DNA of 64,000 nt from Bacteroidaceae bacterium (GCA_017458585.1 JAFTAJ010000045.1:1-64000), one strand, 5' to 3'. Positions 51,301-59,862 are shown, counted from the first letter of the stretch. The notes: generated by a model from the letters alone, not told the origin. Numbers and translations: made by a program.

Positions 51301-51744
51301 GTCGAGGTCCACCCAGTAGCCCATCTCCTCGCTCAGCTTGCGCCACTCGGCCGTATATTTCATCACATCGGCACGGCACTGGTTGTTGTAGTCATCCACA
51401 CTAATCTTCTTGCCTATATCCTCCTTGCTGATGCCCAAAGTCTTCTCCACACTCAGCTCCACAGGCAGACCGTGGGTGTCCCACCCTGCCTTGCGAGGCA
51501 CATGAAATCCCTTCATGCTCTTGTAGCGACACACCGTGTCCTTGATGGTGCGGGCCAGCACATGGTGGATGCCCGGATGACCGTTGGCAGAGGGAGGACC
51601 CTCAAAAAATACAAAAGTGGGATTCTCCTTACTCTGCTCGAGACTCTTGGCAAACAGATCTTCCTTCATCCACTGGGACAGCACCTCCTTGTTTATCTCT
51701 GGCAGGTTCAGCCCCTGATATTCCTTGAATGTATTCTTGCTCAT
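48322..51744 (-). CDS. ileS: Isoleucyl-tRNA synthetase with an in-frame heptamer insertion
   Basis: A 1140-residue class I aminoacyl-tRNA synthetase: HIGH-type motif in NGHPGIHHVL (~52-61), CP1 editing domain, KMSKR (NKMSKRLGN, ~690) and the anticodon-binding helices (LVETFVIDDLSNWYVRLNR). The HPGIHH form and the length indicate the type-2 (eukaryote-like, often mupirocin-tolerant) class. Between the catalytic core and the anticodon-binding domain, residues ~758-782 (GSEELGMRNEELGIRNEGVG) are encoded by a TTAGGAA heptamer tract at 49399-49472. The operon continues with the dksA-like gene. Confidence 0.95.
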   Translation of the reverse strand: MSKNTFKEYQGLNLPEINKEVLSQWMKEDLFAKSLEQSKENPTFVFFEGPPSANGHPGIHHVLARTIKDTVCRYKSMKGFHVPRKAGWDTHGLPVELSVEKTLGISKEDIGKKISVDDYNNQCRADVMKYTAEWRKLSEEMGYWVDLDHPYVTYENSYIETLWWLLKQLYQKGLLYKGYTIQPYSPAAGTGLSSHELNQPGCYRDVKDTTVTAQFRVQFFNSLPVYILAWTTTPWTLPSNTALCVGPKIDYVAVKGVNPYSGEEAVYILAESRVGAYFKAAEGTELEIVWRGKGTDLVGLHYEQLFPWVKPCSIEDGTVVVRDKEAFRVIPGDYVTTDDGTGIVHIAPTFGADDAKVAKDAGIPSLFIIDKAGDTRPMVDFTGKYFVKDDMDEAFVETCVNDSYWHHAGDFVKNDYDPKYADLDAQALAKTEDLNIVLCMEMKQAGSAFKIEKHIHNYPHCWRTDKPVLYYPLDSWFIRSTAARERMMELNKTIRWKPESTGTGRFGKWLENLNDWNLSRSRYWGTPLPIWRNKDTREEICIGSIQELYDEIDKSVSAGLMQSNPLRDKGFVPGDYSDENYHKIDLHRPYVDDIVLVSPTGKPMRRELDLIDVWFDSGAMPYAQIHYPFENKEAFDSGRCYPCDFIAEGVDQTRGWFFTLHAIATMVFDSVAYKAVISNGLVLDKNGNKMSKRLGNAVDPFDAIAKYGSDPLRWYMITNSQPWDNLRFDEKGVQEVARSLFSKLYQTYSFFAMYANVDGVGSEELGMRNEELGIRNEGVGIDRWIISALHTLVKKVTACYEDYDLTTAGRLVETFVIDDLSNWYVRLNRKRFWRSGLDQDKLSAYRSLYECLETVARLMAPLAPFYTDQLYRDLRGDDCSIHLQDFPVANDALIDEALEAQMQRAQKIVSMGLSLRKKEKIIVRQPLQCIMLPVSSEAERQTIEEMADIITSELNVKEIRYVEGIHLVKTVKCNFRVMGKKLGKLMGPVSKMIGALSQEEIIGLETDGYLTLEVEGQPVRVERDDVEIFNQDIPGWSVTNEGTLTVALDLTITDELRREGMAREVVKRIQTYRKEQGFEITDHIIITLEDNAEVREAVEAHRDFILSQVLCDSLSFEAGLQADTLDFEDFTLNARITKKN
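49399..49472 (-). repeat. In-frame TTAGGAA/GTGAGGA heptamer tract in ileS
   Basis: About ten imperfect heptamers are translated as SEELGMRNEELGIRNE in the linker before the anticodon-binding domain. It is the same DNA unit and peptide type as in ygiQ. Confidence 0.85.
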
Positions 51745-51767
51745 AACTTGCTACAACTTTTGGTGCG

Positions 51768-51799
51768 CAAAGTTACAAATTTATACGCACATTCACAAA
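51768..51799 (-). promoter_or_regulatory. Promoter of the ileS operon
   Basis: TTTG (51796-51799) and TAACTTTG (51768-51775) with exactly 20 nt between form a full Bacteroidetes consensus promoter. Transcription would start near 51761, only ~17 nt before the ATG, so no T-box-like leader is possible. Confidence 0.75.
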
Positions 51800-51823
51800 A
51801 AACCAACAACAAAATGTTGGTTT
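51800..51823. promoter_or_regulatory. 9-bp inverted repeat next to the ileS -33 box
   Basis: AAACCAACA-N6-TGTTGGTTT directly adjoins the -33 element. It could be an operator or a transcription stop for DNA further upstream. The rest of the 335-bp ileS-ansA spacer holds a CTTCGC..GCGAAG hairpin (51842-51859), a duplicated GAGGGAATGTAATAAA (51910-51944) and ATTGA repeats; no gene. Confidence 0.45.
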
Positions 51824-51980
51824 GTTGAATTCAGTCAGCCTCTTCGCCCCTCCGCGAAGGGCGCTGGTCGTCAGTGATGGTGTCGCGCAAGCGCTTTCTT
51901 GCCGCCGCTGAGGGAATGTAATAAAGATGAGGGAATGTAATAAAATTGACCATTGAGAATTAAGAATTGAAAATTATTAG

Positions 51981-51988
51981 TACTTTTG
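51981..51988 (+). promoter_or_regulatory. Putative -7 box of ansA
   Basis: TACTTTTG matches TAnnTTTG, about 90 nt before the ansA ATG. The expected -33 position carries the ATTGA repeat tract rather than a clear TTTG. Confidence 0.5.
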
Positions 51989-52079
51989 CACCAAAATTTA
52001 GTAAATTAGGAAATTAGTCGTTTTAGAACTACAACTTCCCCAACGACCATTGACCACAAAACATTGAACAAACAACCAA

Positions 52080-53126
52080 ATGAACAAGCGCAAGATTCTT
52101 CTTATTTATACCGGTGGGACGATAGGCATGAACCGCAATCCCGCGACGGGGGCCCTAGAGCCTTTCGACTTCCACCACCTGCTGGAGCATGTGCCGGAAC
52201 TGCAGCAGCTGGATGCCATTGTTGACAACGGGCAACTGACTTCAGACGACGGCAGGTTACTACCCCCTATCGACTCAAGCGATATGACGCCGAGCCTGTG
52301 GTCTGCAGTAGCACGGTGTATTGCCACCCACTACGACAGTTACGACGGCTTCGTAGTGCTGCATGGCACAGACACAATGGCATACACAGCCTCTGCCCTA
52401 TCGTTCATGCTCGAAAACCTGACAAAACCCGTCATCTTCACCGGCTCACAGCTGCCCATCGACCAGCTGCGCACCGACGGCAAGGAAAATATCATCACGG
52501 CAGTGGAGATAGCCGCCGCCAAGGATGACGACGGCCACGCTATGGTGCCCGAGGTGGGTATATACTTCGGCGGACGACTGCTCAGAGGCAACCGCACCAC
52601 CAAGGAGAGCGCAGAAGCGTTTCGCGCCTTCGAGTCGTTTAACTACCCGTGTCTCGTGGATGCGGGTGTGGACATCACCTACCACCGCGAGCGTATCCTC
52701 AAGCCGGACTTCTCAAAGCCGATGGTGCCCCACTACGACCTCGACAACAATGTGATTATCTTCTCGCTCTTCCCTGGCATACGCGAGGACCTCATACAGC
52801 ATATCATCCATGCGCCGACTCTCAAGGCTATCGTGATGCGCACCTTCGGCAGCGGCAACGCGCCCCAGCAGCCGTGGCTGCTCAACGCACTGCGCGAAGG
52901 CACGGAGCAGGGCAAGGTGATTGTGAATATCAGCCAGTGTGTGCAGGGCGCAGTGGAGATGACGCGCTACGACTGCGGCTACTACCTGCAGCAGGCCGGA
53001 GTGATTAGCGGCCGCGACTCCACGGTGGAGAGTGCCGTAACCAAACTGATGTTTCTGCTGGCGCAATATCCCGACGACACCGACAAGGTGCGAGAGATGA
53101 TGGGCAAGAGTATTCGTGGCGAATAG
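52080..53126 (+). CDS. ansA: Type I L-asparaginase
   Basis: A 348-residue cytosolic enzyme. Both catalytic threonine motifs are present: YTGGTIGM (~10-17) and LHGTDTMAYTASALSFML (~95-112, with the T-D pair). The C-terminal part has the GNAPQQPWLL segment and the allosteric-type C-terminal domain of AnsA. No signal peptide is visible, so it acts on cytoplasmic asparagine to give aspartate and ammonia. It is a monocistronic plus-strand gene ending at a palindromic repeat and a strong hairpin shared with the nuo operon. Confidence 0.95.
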   Translation: MNKRKILLIYTGGTIGMNRNPATGALEPFDFHHLLEHVPELQQLDAIVDNGQLTSDDGRLLPPIDSSDMTPSLWSAVARCIATHYDSYDGFVVLHGTDTMAYTASALSFMLENLTKPVIFTGSQLPIDQLRTDGKENIITAVEIAAAKDDDGHAMVPEVGIYFGGRLLRGNRTTKESAEAFRAFESFNYPCLVDAGVDITYHRERILKPDFSKPMVPHYDLDNNVIIFSLFPGIREDLIQHIIHAPTLKAIVMRTFGSGNAPQQPWLLNALREGTEQGKVIVNISQCVQGAVEMTRYDCGYYLQQAGVISGRDSTVESAVTKLMFLLAQYPDDTDKVREMMGKSIRGE

Positions 53127-53129
53127 AGA

Positions 53130-53166
53130 CAGACCCCCTCTAGCTCCCCCTTGGAGGGGGAGGACA
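53130..53166. repeat. Non-coding copy of the G/C palindromic element after ansA
   Basis: AGACCCCCTCTAGCTCCCCC with TTGGAGGGGGAGGAC repeats the ygiQ element almost base for base (AGACCCCCTC..CCCCCTTG..AGGGGGAGGAC). Confidence 0.8.
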
Positions 53167-53188
53167 ATGTGTTGAGAGTTTAGAGAGA

Positions 53189-53224
53189 AATAGCTCCTCT
53201 CCGGATATACGGGGAGGAGCTATT
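53189..53224. terminator. Bidirectional terminator between ansA and nuoN
   Basis: AATAGCTCCTCTCCG-GATATA-CGGGGAGGAGCTATT forms a 15-bp stem with one T-G pair. It is A-rich before and T-rich after, so it should stop both converging transcripts. Confidence 0.8.
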
Positions 53225-53250
53225 TAGTGAATAGAGAACAGTGAATTCTC

Positions 53251-54711
53251 TTACAATCCGAAGGCGAACTGGTCGATGTAGGCGTAGAACCAGCTGATGA
53301 TGCCGATGAGGACTACGCCAGCGATGCACAGGGCGAGGCCCGTACGGGTGTAACCGTCGCTCTTGAAGGGGGCTATCGGGTTGTCGTTAGGCTTGATATA
53401 CATGGCCTTGACGATGAGGAGATAGTAGTAGAGTGAGATGACGGTGTTGACCAACGCGATGAGCACGAGGACTACGAACCCAGCCTTGAAAGCGGCCATG
53501 AACATGAAGAACTTGCTGAAGAAGCCTGCGAAGGGCGGGATGCCCGCGAGGCTGAACAGACAGAGCGTCATGAGGAAAGCCAGCTTAGGATTGGTGCGGT
53601 AGTAGCCATCGTAGTCGGAGATGAGAATCTTACCGCTACGCTGTTCTGTAATGCTGATGATGAGGAACACGCCGAGGTTGGCGGCCATATACACGAGCAG
53701 GTAGTAAACGATGGCGGTGAGGCCTTGCGGCGTGGCGCCCATGACACCGAGCACGAGATAACCGGCCTGGCTGATGGCGGAGAAGGCCATGAATCGTTTC
53801 AGATTGTTCTGACGCACAGCGAAGATGTTGGCCAGCGTGATACTGAACACGATGATCCAGAAGAACAGCACGTTGGCCTGCTCTATAACGGGCGCAAATA
53901 CCTTAGTTAATACCACGAAGAGCACAAAGGCTGCGGCTCCCTTGGAGATGACGCTGAGGTAGGAGGTCACGGCTGTGGGGGCTCCCTGATAGGCGTCGGC
54001 AGTCCAGAGGTGGAAGGGCACGAGGCTTATCTTGAAGCCGATACCACCGATGAAGAGCACGAGGGCGGCGAGAGTGACCATTGAGCCGTCAGCAAGCATC
54101 GGGGCTACTTTGTCGAAGTAGAGGGTGCCCGTGGTGCCGTAGATGAGGGAGATGCCGTAGAGCATGAGACCGGAGGAGAAGAGTGCTGTCAGGATATACT
54201 TGGCAGCGGCCTCGGCGCTTTCCTGCGACCGCTTGCTGTAGGCTATGAGAGCCGTCATGGGCACAGAGGCAAGCTCCAGACCGATGAAGAACATCAGGAA
54301 ATGGCCTGCGCTAATCATGAAGTACATACCCAGCAGGGTAAACAAGGTGAGGATGTAGTACTCGCCCTGCTTGTTGGCCATCTCAGGCTGCTTGAGCCAC
54401 TCGTGAGCCGTGAGGAACACGATGATGGTGCCCACATTGAGCACTGCCTTCACCACTAAGGCCATGGCGCTGCTGACGTACATGCCGCCGAAAGCCTCGC
54501 CATTGACAACTGAATATTGACAATTGGCTATTAACGGTGCAACGCACAGCAGAGTGTGGACGGTCAAGAGGATGACAGGCAGCGGAGTGTTGAGTATGCC
54601 GCGCCCTGACTTCCTGTCAGTACACATGAAGAGGTCTGCCACAAAGAGTATGAGTATCACTGCGAGCAGCGAGAGCTCCGGGGCCATATTTAGAAACTGT
54701 GAATAATCCAT
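53251..54711 (-). CDS. nuoN: Complex I-type membrane subunit NuoN
   Basis: A 486-residue, ~14-helix antiporter-like subunit: Proton_antipo_M core ([27 protein letters not shown], about residues 215-241) and a conserved lysine in FKISLVPFH. It pumps protons at the distal part of the membrane arm next to NuoM. The periplasmic loop at ~60-72 ([11 protein letters not shown]) is encoded by an ATTGACAA-type repeat and replaces the family's usual loop. The 238-bp gap to nuoM, filled by hairpin array B, breaks an otherwise tight operon, so its expression could be lower than that of its neighbours. Confidence 0.95.
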   Translation of the reverse strand: MDYSQFLNMAPELSLLAVILILFVADLFMCTDRKSGRGILNTPLPVILLTVHTLLCVAPLIANCQYSVVNGEAFGGMYVSSAMALVVKAVLNVGTIIVFLTAHEWLKQPEMANKQGEYYILTLFTLLGMYFMISAGHFLMFFIGLELASVPMTALIAYSKRSQESAEAAAKYILTALFSSGLMLYGISLIYGTTGTLYFDKVAPMLADGSMVTLAALVLFIGGIGFKISLVPFHLWTADAYQGAPTAVTSYLSVISKGAAAFVLFVVLTKVFAPVIEQANVLFFWIIVFSITLANIFAVRQNNLKRFMAFSAISQAGYLVLGVMGATPQGLTAIVYYLLVYMAANLGVFLIISITEQRSGKILISDYDGYYRTNPKLAFLMTLCLFSLAGIPPFAGFFSKFFMFMAAFKAGFVVLVLIALVNTVISLYYYLLIVKAMYIKPNDNPIAPFKSDGYTRTGLALCIAGVVLIGIISWFYAYIDQFAFGL

Positions 54712-54752
54712 CTTCTTTATTTACGATTTTACAATTTACTATTATTATTTTA

Positions 54753-54944
54753 GAAGTTATCGCTTCGCTCAGAAGTTATCGAAGTTATCGGAGCCTGCGG
54801 CTCCTAGAAGTTATCGCGCTTCGCACTAGACGATAGTCGATTGATTTGATTGAGGCTGGAGTATTGTCTTTAACTTCGAGCTTGCATAGCAAGCGTTAAC
54901 TTCTAACCCGCTTGCGGGCGTTAACTTCTTTAACTTCTTATTTT
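54753..54944. repeat. Inverted 10-mer / mini-hairpin array B (nuoM-nuoN junction)
   Basis: Four GAAGTTATCG units (54753, 54772, 54781, 54807) face three TTAACTTC units (54870, 54897, 54921) and a fourth partial one. Hairpins include GGAGCC-TGC-GGCTCC (54790-54804, identical to array A), GCTTGC-ATA-GCAAGC (54880-54894) and CCCGC-TT-GCGGG (54907-54918). The centre differs from A but shares the TATTGTCTTTAACTTCGAGC core. Confidence 0.85.
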
Positions 54945-54949
54945 ACAAT

Positions 54950-56482
54950 TTACATGAACGGGTTGCACGATGACACTATTGGGCCTACCTGTTTGACAGA
55001 CTCTATTATCGGTGCCACGCTGTCGCTGATAAGGTTGCTTATCCACGAGGGGAAGCAGCCGATGCCTGCGATGCAAACGATGAGGCAGATTACTGCCAGG
55101 CGCTCCTCCCATGTGGCGTCGGTGAGATGGAGGTGATGCTCGTCGGTGCAAACGCCGTAGAGCATGCGTCCCACCATACGCAGGATATAGACCGCTGCCA
55201 CAACGATGGAACAGGTGGACATGATGGTGAGCACACGATGGAAAGTGTCGGCATTCTGGAACGAGCCGACGAAGATGCTCATCTCAGCCACGAAACCACT
55301 CAAGCCAGGCAAGCCGAGGTTGGCCAAACCGGCGAGGACGAAGCAGACACCGAGGAACGGCATTATCTGCATCAAGCCCTTCATGAGGGTGACGTCACGA
55401 GTGTGGGTACGACCGTAAATCATACCGATGAGGGCAAAGAAGAGAGCCGTCATCAAACCGTGGGAAAGCATCTGCAGCACAGCACCGGTGGTGGAGGTGG
55501 TGGTCAGCATCAGGATGCCGAACAACACAAGGCCGCAGTGGCTTACCGACGAGTAAGCGTTGATATACTTGAGGTCGGTCTGCACACAGGCGCTCATAGC
55601 TCCATAGACCACGGAGATACCCGTGAGGATAAGGAATATCCAGTTCAACTCATTGGCAGCCTCAGGCAGCAGGAAGATGGCGATGCGGAAGCAGCCATAG
55701 CCTCCCAGCTTCATCAGCACACCGGCGTGGAGCATCGACACAGCTGTGGGCGCCGAGGCGTGACCGTCGGGACTCCATGTGTGGAACGGGAACAAGGCAC
55801 CCAGCACACCGAAGCCCACGAAGGTGAGCGGGAACCAGATGCACTGGCGGCCAAACTCAATAGGGCTGGCACCGCCAGTATGGTTGGCGATGTCGAGGAT
55901 GTTCATCGTGTTGCCACCAGCATCGTAGAAGATGCCGAAGATGCCGAGCATAAGGAATGCCGAGCCACCCATAAGCATGAGGGTGAGTTTCATGGCGGAG
56001 TATTCCTTGTGGCCCGTGCCCCACACGCCGATAAGCAAGTACATCGGGATAAGGGCTATCTCGTAGAACATAAACATCATAAACATGTCGATGCTGATGA
56101 AGAAGCCAAACACACCCATCGAGAGGAGGGTGAACCACAGGAAGTAGTCCTTGAGGTTAGGCGAGAGCTTCCAGCTGACAAAGGTGCCGGTGAAGACGAT
56201 GACTGCGCTGAGCAGAAGCATCGACACTGAGATACCGTCAACACCTACGCGGTAGGAAATGTTGAGCGGCTCAAACCATGTGAAGGATGCCTGGTAAAGC
56301 ATCTCGGCGGTGTTGCCACCAGCACGCTGGGCAATGAAATCAACGGTCAGATAGACTGCCAATACAAGCAGCAGCGAACTACCAACGACCATCACGCCGC
56401 GAACGGCCTTCACTCCCTTGGCCAACCAAAGGCCCAAGAGCATAAGGAGCGGAATCAATACGAATAATGATAGGAAATTCAT
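54950..56482 (-). CDS. nuoM: Complex I-type membrane subunit NuoM
   Basis: A 510-residue antiporter-like subunit of the membrane arm with ~14 helices. The conserved LGALFPFHTWSPDGHASAPTAVSMLHAGVLMKLGGYG block, with its lysine, lies around 230-266, and the glutamate-bearing FMFYEIALIPMYLLIGVWG around 130-150. It follows nuoL by 13 nt. Together with NuoL and NuoN it forms the three proton channels. Confidence 0.96.
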   Translation of the reverse strand: MNFLSLFVLIPLLMLLGLWLAKGVKAVRGVMVVGSSLLLVLAVYLTVDFIAQRAGGNTAEMLYQASFTWFEPLNISYRVGVDGISVSMLLLSAVIVFTGTFVSWKLSPNLKDYFLWFTLLSMGVFGFFISIDMFMMFMFYEIALIPMYLLIGVWGTGHKEYSAMKLTLMLMGGSAFLMLGIFGIFYDAGGNTMNILDIANHTGGASPIEFGRQCIWFPLTFVGFGVLGALFPFHTWSPDGHASAPTAVSMLHAGVLMKLGGYGCFRIAIFLLPEAANELNWIFLILTGISVVYGAMSACVQTDLKYINAYSSVSHCGLVLFGILMLTTTSTTGAVLQMLSHGLMTALFFALIGMIYGRTHTRDVTLMKGLMQIMPFLGVCFVLAGLANLGLPGLSGFVAEMSIFVGSFQNADTFHRVLTIMSTCSIVVAAVYILRMVGRMLYGVCTDEHHLHLTDATWEERLAVICLIVCIAGIGCFPSWISNLISDSVAPIIESVKQVGPIVSSCNPFM

Positions 56483-56495
56483 GGTTGCTGATAGT

Positions 56496-58445
56496 TTAGA
56501 AGATTAATAACATAAGGATGAGCACAATCGTACCGATGAGGTAAACGAGAGCATATTGCTGTACACGACCACTCTGCAGGGTCTTGATGCCATTGGAGGT
56601 GGCATGAGTGCCCCAGGCGAGGAAGTTGAAGAAGCCGTCAACCACATGGCGGTCAAACCACGCGATGGGCTTGCTGACACACGCAAAGATAATGCGGTGG
56701 GTGACAAACTGCCAAACCTCGTCCATGTAGAAACGCTTGTGAGCCCAGCGGTGGAGCCGCGGGAAGGTAGCGTAGAGCTTGTCGGCAATAGGCTGACGCT
56801 CGCCCTTGAAGATCCAGGTAGCTACGCCGATGGCCACGATGGCCACGATGGTAGAGGTGAGAGCCACGCTGGTATCGAAATGGATGCGGTAGTCCTGACC
56901 GTCAGCGCTGATGAAGGAGCCAAAGCTGTAGCCCTCAAACATGCCGAAGCCGGCAAGGGTGGTATAGATACCAACGCCCACGGTGATAAGGCTCAGGATG
57001 ATGAGCGGCCAAGTCATGACCTTGGTCTCGTGGGGATGGTGGGCAGCATGGAGCTCCTTGTTCTCGGTGCCCCAGAAGATGCCGTAGTAGAGACGGAACA
57101 TGTAGAATGCCGTCATGGCAGCGATGCCCGTCATGATGTAGCCCACGGCAGGACTGTAGGCCATGCAGGCGGTGATAATCTCGTCCTTGCTGCTAAAGCC
57201 GGAGAAGAAGGGAATACCGCTGATGGCCAGACATGAGATAAGGAATGTTATGTGAGTGAGCGGCATATACTTGCGCAAGCCACCCATGGCATTCATCTCG
57301 TTGGAGTGGACGGCATGGATGATGCAGCCCGCCCCGAGGAAGAGGCATGCCTTGAACATAGCGTGAGTGAAGAGGTGGAACATAGAAGCCATGTAGCCTA
57401 CGCTGCCCACATGCTCGTGGCCTGTCTGCATCTCGGTACATACGCCGAGCGCCACCATCATAAACGCTATCTGCGAGATGGTGGAGAAGGCCAGCACACG
57501 CTTGATGTCGGTCTGGGCGCAAGCCACGGCGGCAGCATAGAAGGCCGTGAACACGCCCACCCATACAATGATGGGCATCCAGTCCTGAGCGTAGGTGACC
57601 CAGAGCGGGAACAGGCGAGCAACCTGGAACACACCGGCCACCACCATCGTGGCGGCGTGGATGAGTGCGCTGACAGGCGTAGGACCTTCCATTGCGTCGG
57701 GCAGCCAGATATGCAGCGGGAACATAGCACTCTTACCGGCACCACCGATAAACATCAGCGTCAAGGCCAGCGGCAAGATGAAGCCTGCCTGAGCGTAGTT
57801 GGCGATATGCTCGGGGGTGTCGAACACAAAGGCGAAGGAGCCTGTGTAGAAACCGTAGATAAGGATACCAATCAGGAAGAACAGGTCGGCGAAGCGGGTA
57901 ACGATGAACGCCTTCTTGCTCGCTGCGATGGCAGCCGGCGAAGTGTAGTAGAAGCCTATCAGCAGATAGGAGCTTACGCCCACCAGCTCCCAGAAGAGAT
58001 ACATCTGGAAGATATTGGTGGCTACCACGAGGCCAAGCATCGACATGGTGAAGAGGCTCAGGAAGGCGAAGTAGCGCTGGAAGCCCTTCTCACCCTTCAT
58101 GTAGCCGAAGGAGTAGATGTGCACCATGAAGCTCACGGTGGAGATGACAATAAGCATCATCACCGAGATGGGGTCAAGCATTATGCCCATGTCGAAGTGG
58201 AGACCCTGGTCGAAGAACGGGAGCCAGCAGAAATTCATCACCTCCAACGGGGCAAAGGCACCGTCGGCACCGCGTCCAATGACGAAGAAATACTCATAGG
58301 CTGCATAGTAGGACAAGGCCGTCACTCCTGCCAAGGCGAGAGTGCCTATCCAGCCTGCGGTCTTATGGCTGAACCACTTACCGGCGATGCCCAACACAAG
58401 GAAGCTGATAAGCGGCAGCAATATTATAAATAATGTATATGTCAT
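56496..58445 (-). CDS. nuoL: Complex I-type membrane subunit NuoL
   Basis: A 649-residue subunit: Proton_antipo_N and _M domains (FWELVGVSSYLLIGFYY, GKSAMFPLHIWLPDAMEGPTP, SALIHAATMVVAGVFQVAR) and a C-terminal extension that forms the long lateral helix (RLHRWAHKRFYMDEVWQFV onward). Normal length for the family. It lies 19 nt after nuoK. Confidence 0.96.
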   Translation of the reverse strand: MTYTLFIILLPLISFLVLGIAGKWFSHKTAGWIGTLALAGVTALSYYAAYEYFFVIGRGADGAFAPLEVMNFCWLPFFDQGLHFDMGIMLDPISVMMLIVISTVSFMVHIYSFGYMKGEKGFQRYFAFLSLFTMSMLGLVVATNIFQMYLFWELVGVSSYLLIGFYYTSPAAIAASKKAFIVTRFADLFFLIGILIYGFYTGSFAFVFDTPEHIANYAQAGFILPLALTLMFIGGAGKSAMFPLHIWLPDAMEGPTPVSALIHAATMVVAGVFQVARLFPLWVTYAQDWMPIIVWVGVFTAFYAAAVACAQTDIKRVLAFSTISQIAFMMVALGVCTEMQTGHEHVGSVGYMASMFHLFTHAMFKACLFLGAGCIIHAVHSNEMNAMGGLRKYMPLTHITFLISCLAISGIPFFSGFSSKDEIITACMAYSPAVGYIMTGIAAMTAFYMFRLYYGIFWGTENKELHAAHHPHETKVMTWPLIILSLITVGVGIYTTLAGFGMFEGYSFGSFISADGQDYRIHFDTSVALTSTIVAIVAIGVATWIFKGERQPIADKLYATFPRLHRWAHKRFYMDEVWQFVTHRIIFACVSKPIAWFDRHVVDGFFNFLAWGTHATSNGIKTLQSGRVQQYALVYLIGTIVLILMLLIF

Positions 58446-58464
58446 AGTCTGTACAGATTAGCGG

Positions 58465-58773
58465 TTACCATTTCAGGGTGTCGAGTTCGTCAACATAGTT
58501 GTTCTTCAGCATACGGTAGATGTTTATCATCACCGCAATGGCGATAGCCGTCTCGGCTGCCGAGATAGCTATTGAGAACAAGGTGAACACATAGCCCTCG
58601 ATGCCCGTCTGGCAGAGACGGTTGAAGGCTGCGAAGTTGATGTCAGCAGCATTGAGGATAAGCTCAATGGAGATGAGGATTGCCAGCGTGTTGCGACGGG
58701 TAAAGAAACCGTACATACCGGCACCCAGCATAAAGGCGGACAGTATCAGGAAATAATCTATTGTGATATTCAT
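58465..58773 (-). CDS. nuoK: Complex I-type membrane subunit NuoK
   Basis: A 102-residue, three-helix subunit. The two conserved glutamates of the family are visible in ISIELILNAADINFAAF and SAAETAIAIAVMINIYR. It links the E-channel to the antiporter modules. It follows nuoJ by 24 nt. Confidence 0.95.
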   Translation of the reverse strand: MNITIDYFLILSAFMLGAGMYGFFTRRNTLAILISIELILNAADINFAAFNRLCQTGIEGYVFTLFSIAISAAETAIAIAVMINIYRMLKNNYVDELDTLKW

Positions 58774-58797
58774 AGCTGTAATGGTTTCTTTAAGGGT

Positions 58798-59319
58798 TTA
58801 ACGTTTGCGGGCAATTATCAGACCGCCGATGATGCAGGCCAGCAGCAACACACTGACAGCCTCAAACGGCAACAGATTGCCGCCCTCACCGGCGCTAAGC
58901 AGCGAGGAGCCTATCTCTCCGATGGGAGCAGCGGCCTCGTTGGTCACTTCTGCGCTGAGACTCTTGCTCACAAACTGATGGGAAATGATTACAAACATCA
59001 GCAATCCGGCACCCACCAAGGCAGCCACCAGCGCGGCGCCCTTCTTGGCGAGCGAGAGACTGTGCTGCTTGGCATCACCAGTCTTGCCTGTGAGCATGAT
59101 AGCAAAGATGTAGAGCACCACTATGCCGCCGGCATATACCATTATCTGCACTGCACCGAGGAAGGTGTAGCCCATCAGGAAATAGAGGCCTGCCGTGCCA
59201 AAGAGCACAAAGAGCAGGTAGGTGGCGGCTCTGATTATGCGCTTGGTGGTCACCGACAGCACTGAGAACAGGGCTATCAGCACAGCCAGCACAATAAAAA
59301 CTATTGATTCTGAATTCAT
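58798..59319 (-). CDS. nuoJ: Complex I-type membrane subunit NuoJ
   Basis: A 173-residue five-helix subunit; the Gly/Tyr-rich FLGAVQIMVYAGGIVVLYIFAIML segment (~52-75) is diagnostic. It overlaps nuoI by 4 nt (ATGA). Confidence 0.94.
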   Translation of the reverse strand: MNSESIVFIVLAVLIALFSVLSVTTKRIIRAATYLLFVLFGTAGLYFLMGYTFLGAVQIMVYAGGIVVLYIFAIMLTGKTGDAKQHSLSLAKKGAALVAALVGAGLLMFVIISHQFVSKSLSAEVTNEAAAPIGEIGSSLLSAGEGGNLLPFEAVSVLLLACIIGGLIIARKR

Positions 59320-59852
59320 ACGGTAGTAGGTGTTTCAGGGTTAGACTCTTTCTTTTCAGCAGGAGCGGCCTCAGGCTTGGGGGCAACCTTCTTCTCGGCA
59401 ACCTTGCTGCCGGGCTTGTTGAGCTGCTGCACCAGCTTGGCGCGGTCAAAGACTGCATTCTCAAAATCTGTGCAGAACTCGATGGCTCCCTGCGGACAGG
59501 CAGTGATACAAAGCTCGCAGAACATGCAGCAGCCGAGGTCATACTCGTACTTCACAAGGCTGCGCTTCTTCTTGCCATCCTCGGTGTCGAGCATCTCGGT
59601 GGTCACCGTGATGCTGCCGTTGGGGCAAGCCATCTGGCAGAGGCCGCAACCAATGCACTTGTGCTCGTTATTCTCATTGTGGGGCATGACGAGGCGACCG
59701 CGGAAACGGTCAAACATCTTCAACTCCTTGCGGTTCTCAGGATACTGCTCGGTAATCTTGCGAGTGAAGAATTCCTTCATCGTCACTCCCAAGCCGACGA
59801 GCAGCGACTTGATGCCGCTGAAGAGGCCCGAAAAATAATTGTTATTTGACAT
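59316..59852 (-). CDS. nuoI: Complex I-type iron-sulfur subunit NuoI
   Basis: A 178-residue protein with two [4Fe-4S] ferredoxin motifs, CIGCGLCQMACPNG (~62-75) and CMFCELCITACPQG (~104-117), which pass electrons towards NuoB. The N-terminus has an amphipathic membrane anchor. The C-terminal ~35 residues are Lys/Pro/Ala/Glu-rich (KKVAPKPEAAPAEKKESNPE) and low complexity, which is longer than typical. Confidence 0.95.
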   Translation of the reverse strand: MSNNNYFSGLFSGIKSLLVGLGVTMKEFFTRKITEQYPENRKELKMFDRFRGRLVMPHNENNEHKCIGCGLCQMACPNGSITVTTEMLDTEDGKKKRSLVKYEYDLGCCMFCELCITACPQGAIEFCTDFENAVFDRAKLVQQLNKPGSKVAEKKVAPKPEAAPAEKKESNPETPTTV

Positions 59853-59862
59853 GGCAATGAAT

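Noticed and set aside
51745-52079. T-box-like leader for ileS
   Set aside because: A full consensus promoter places the start of transcription only ~17 nt before ATG, leaving no room; T-boxes are also not usual in Bacteroidetes.
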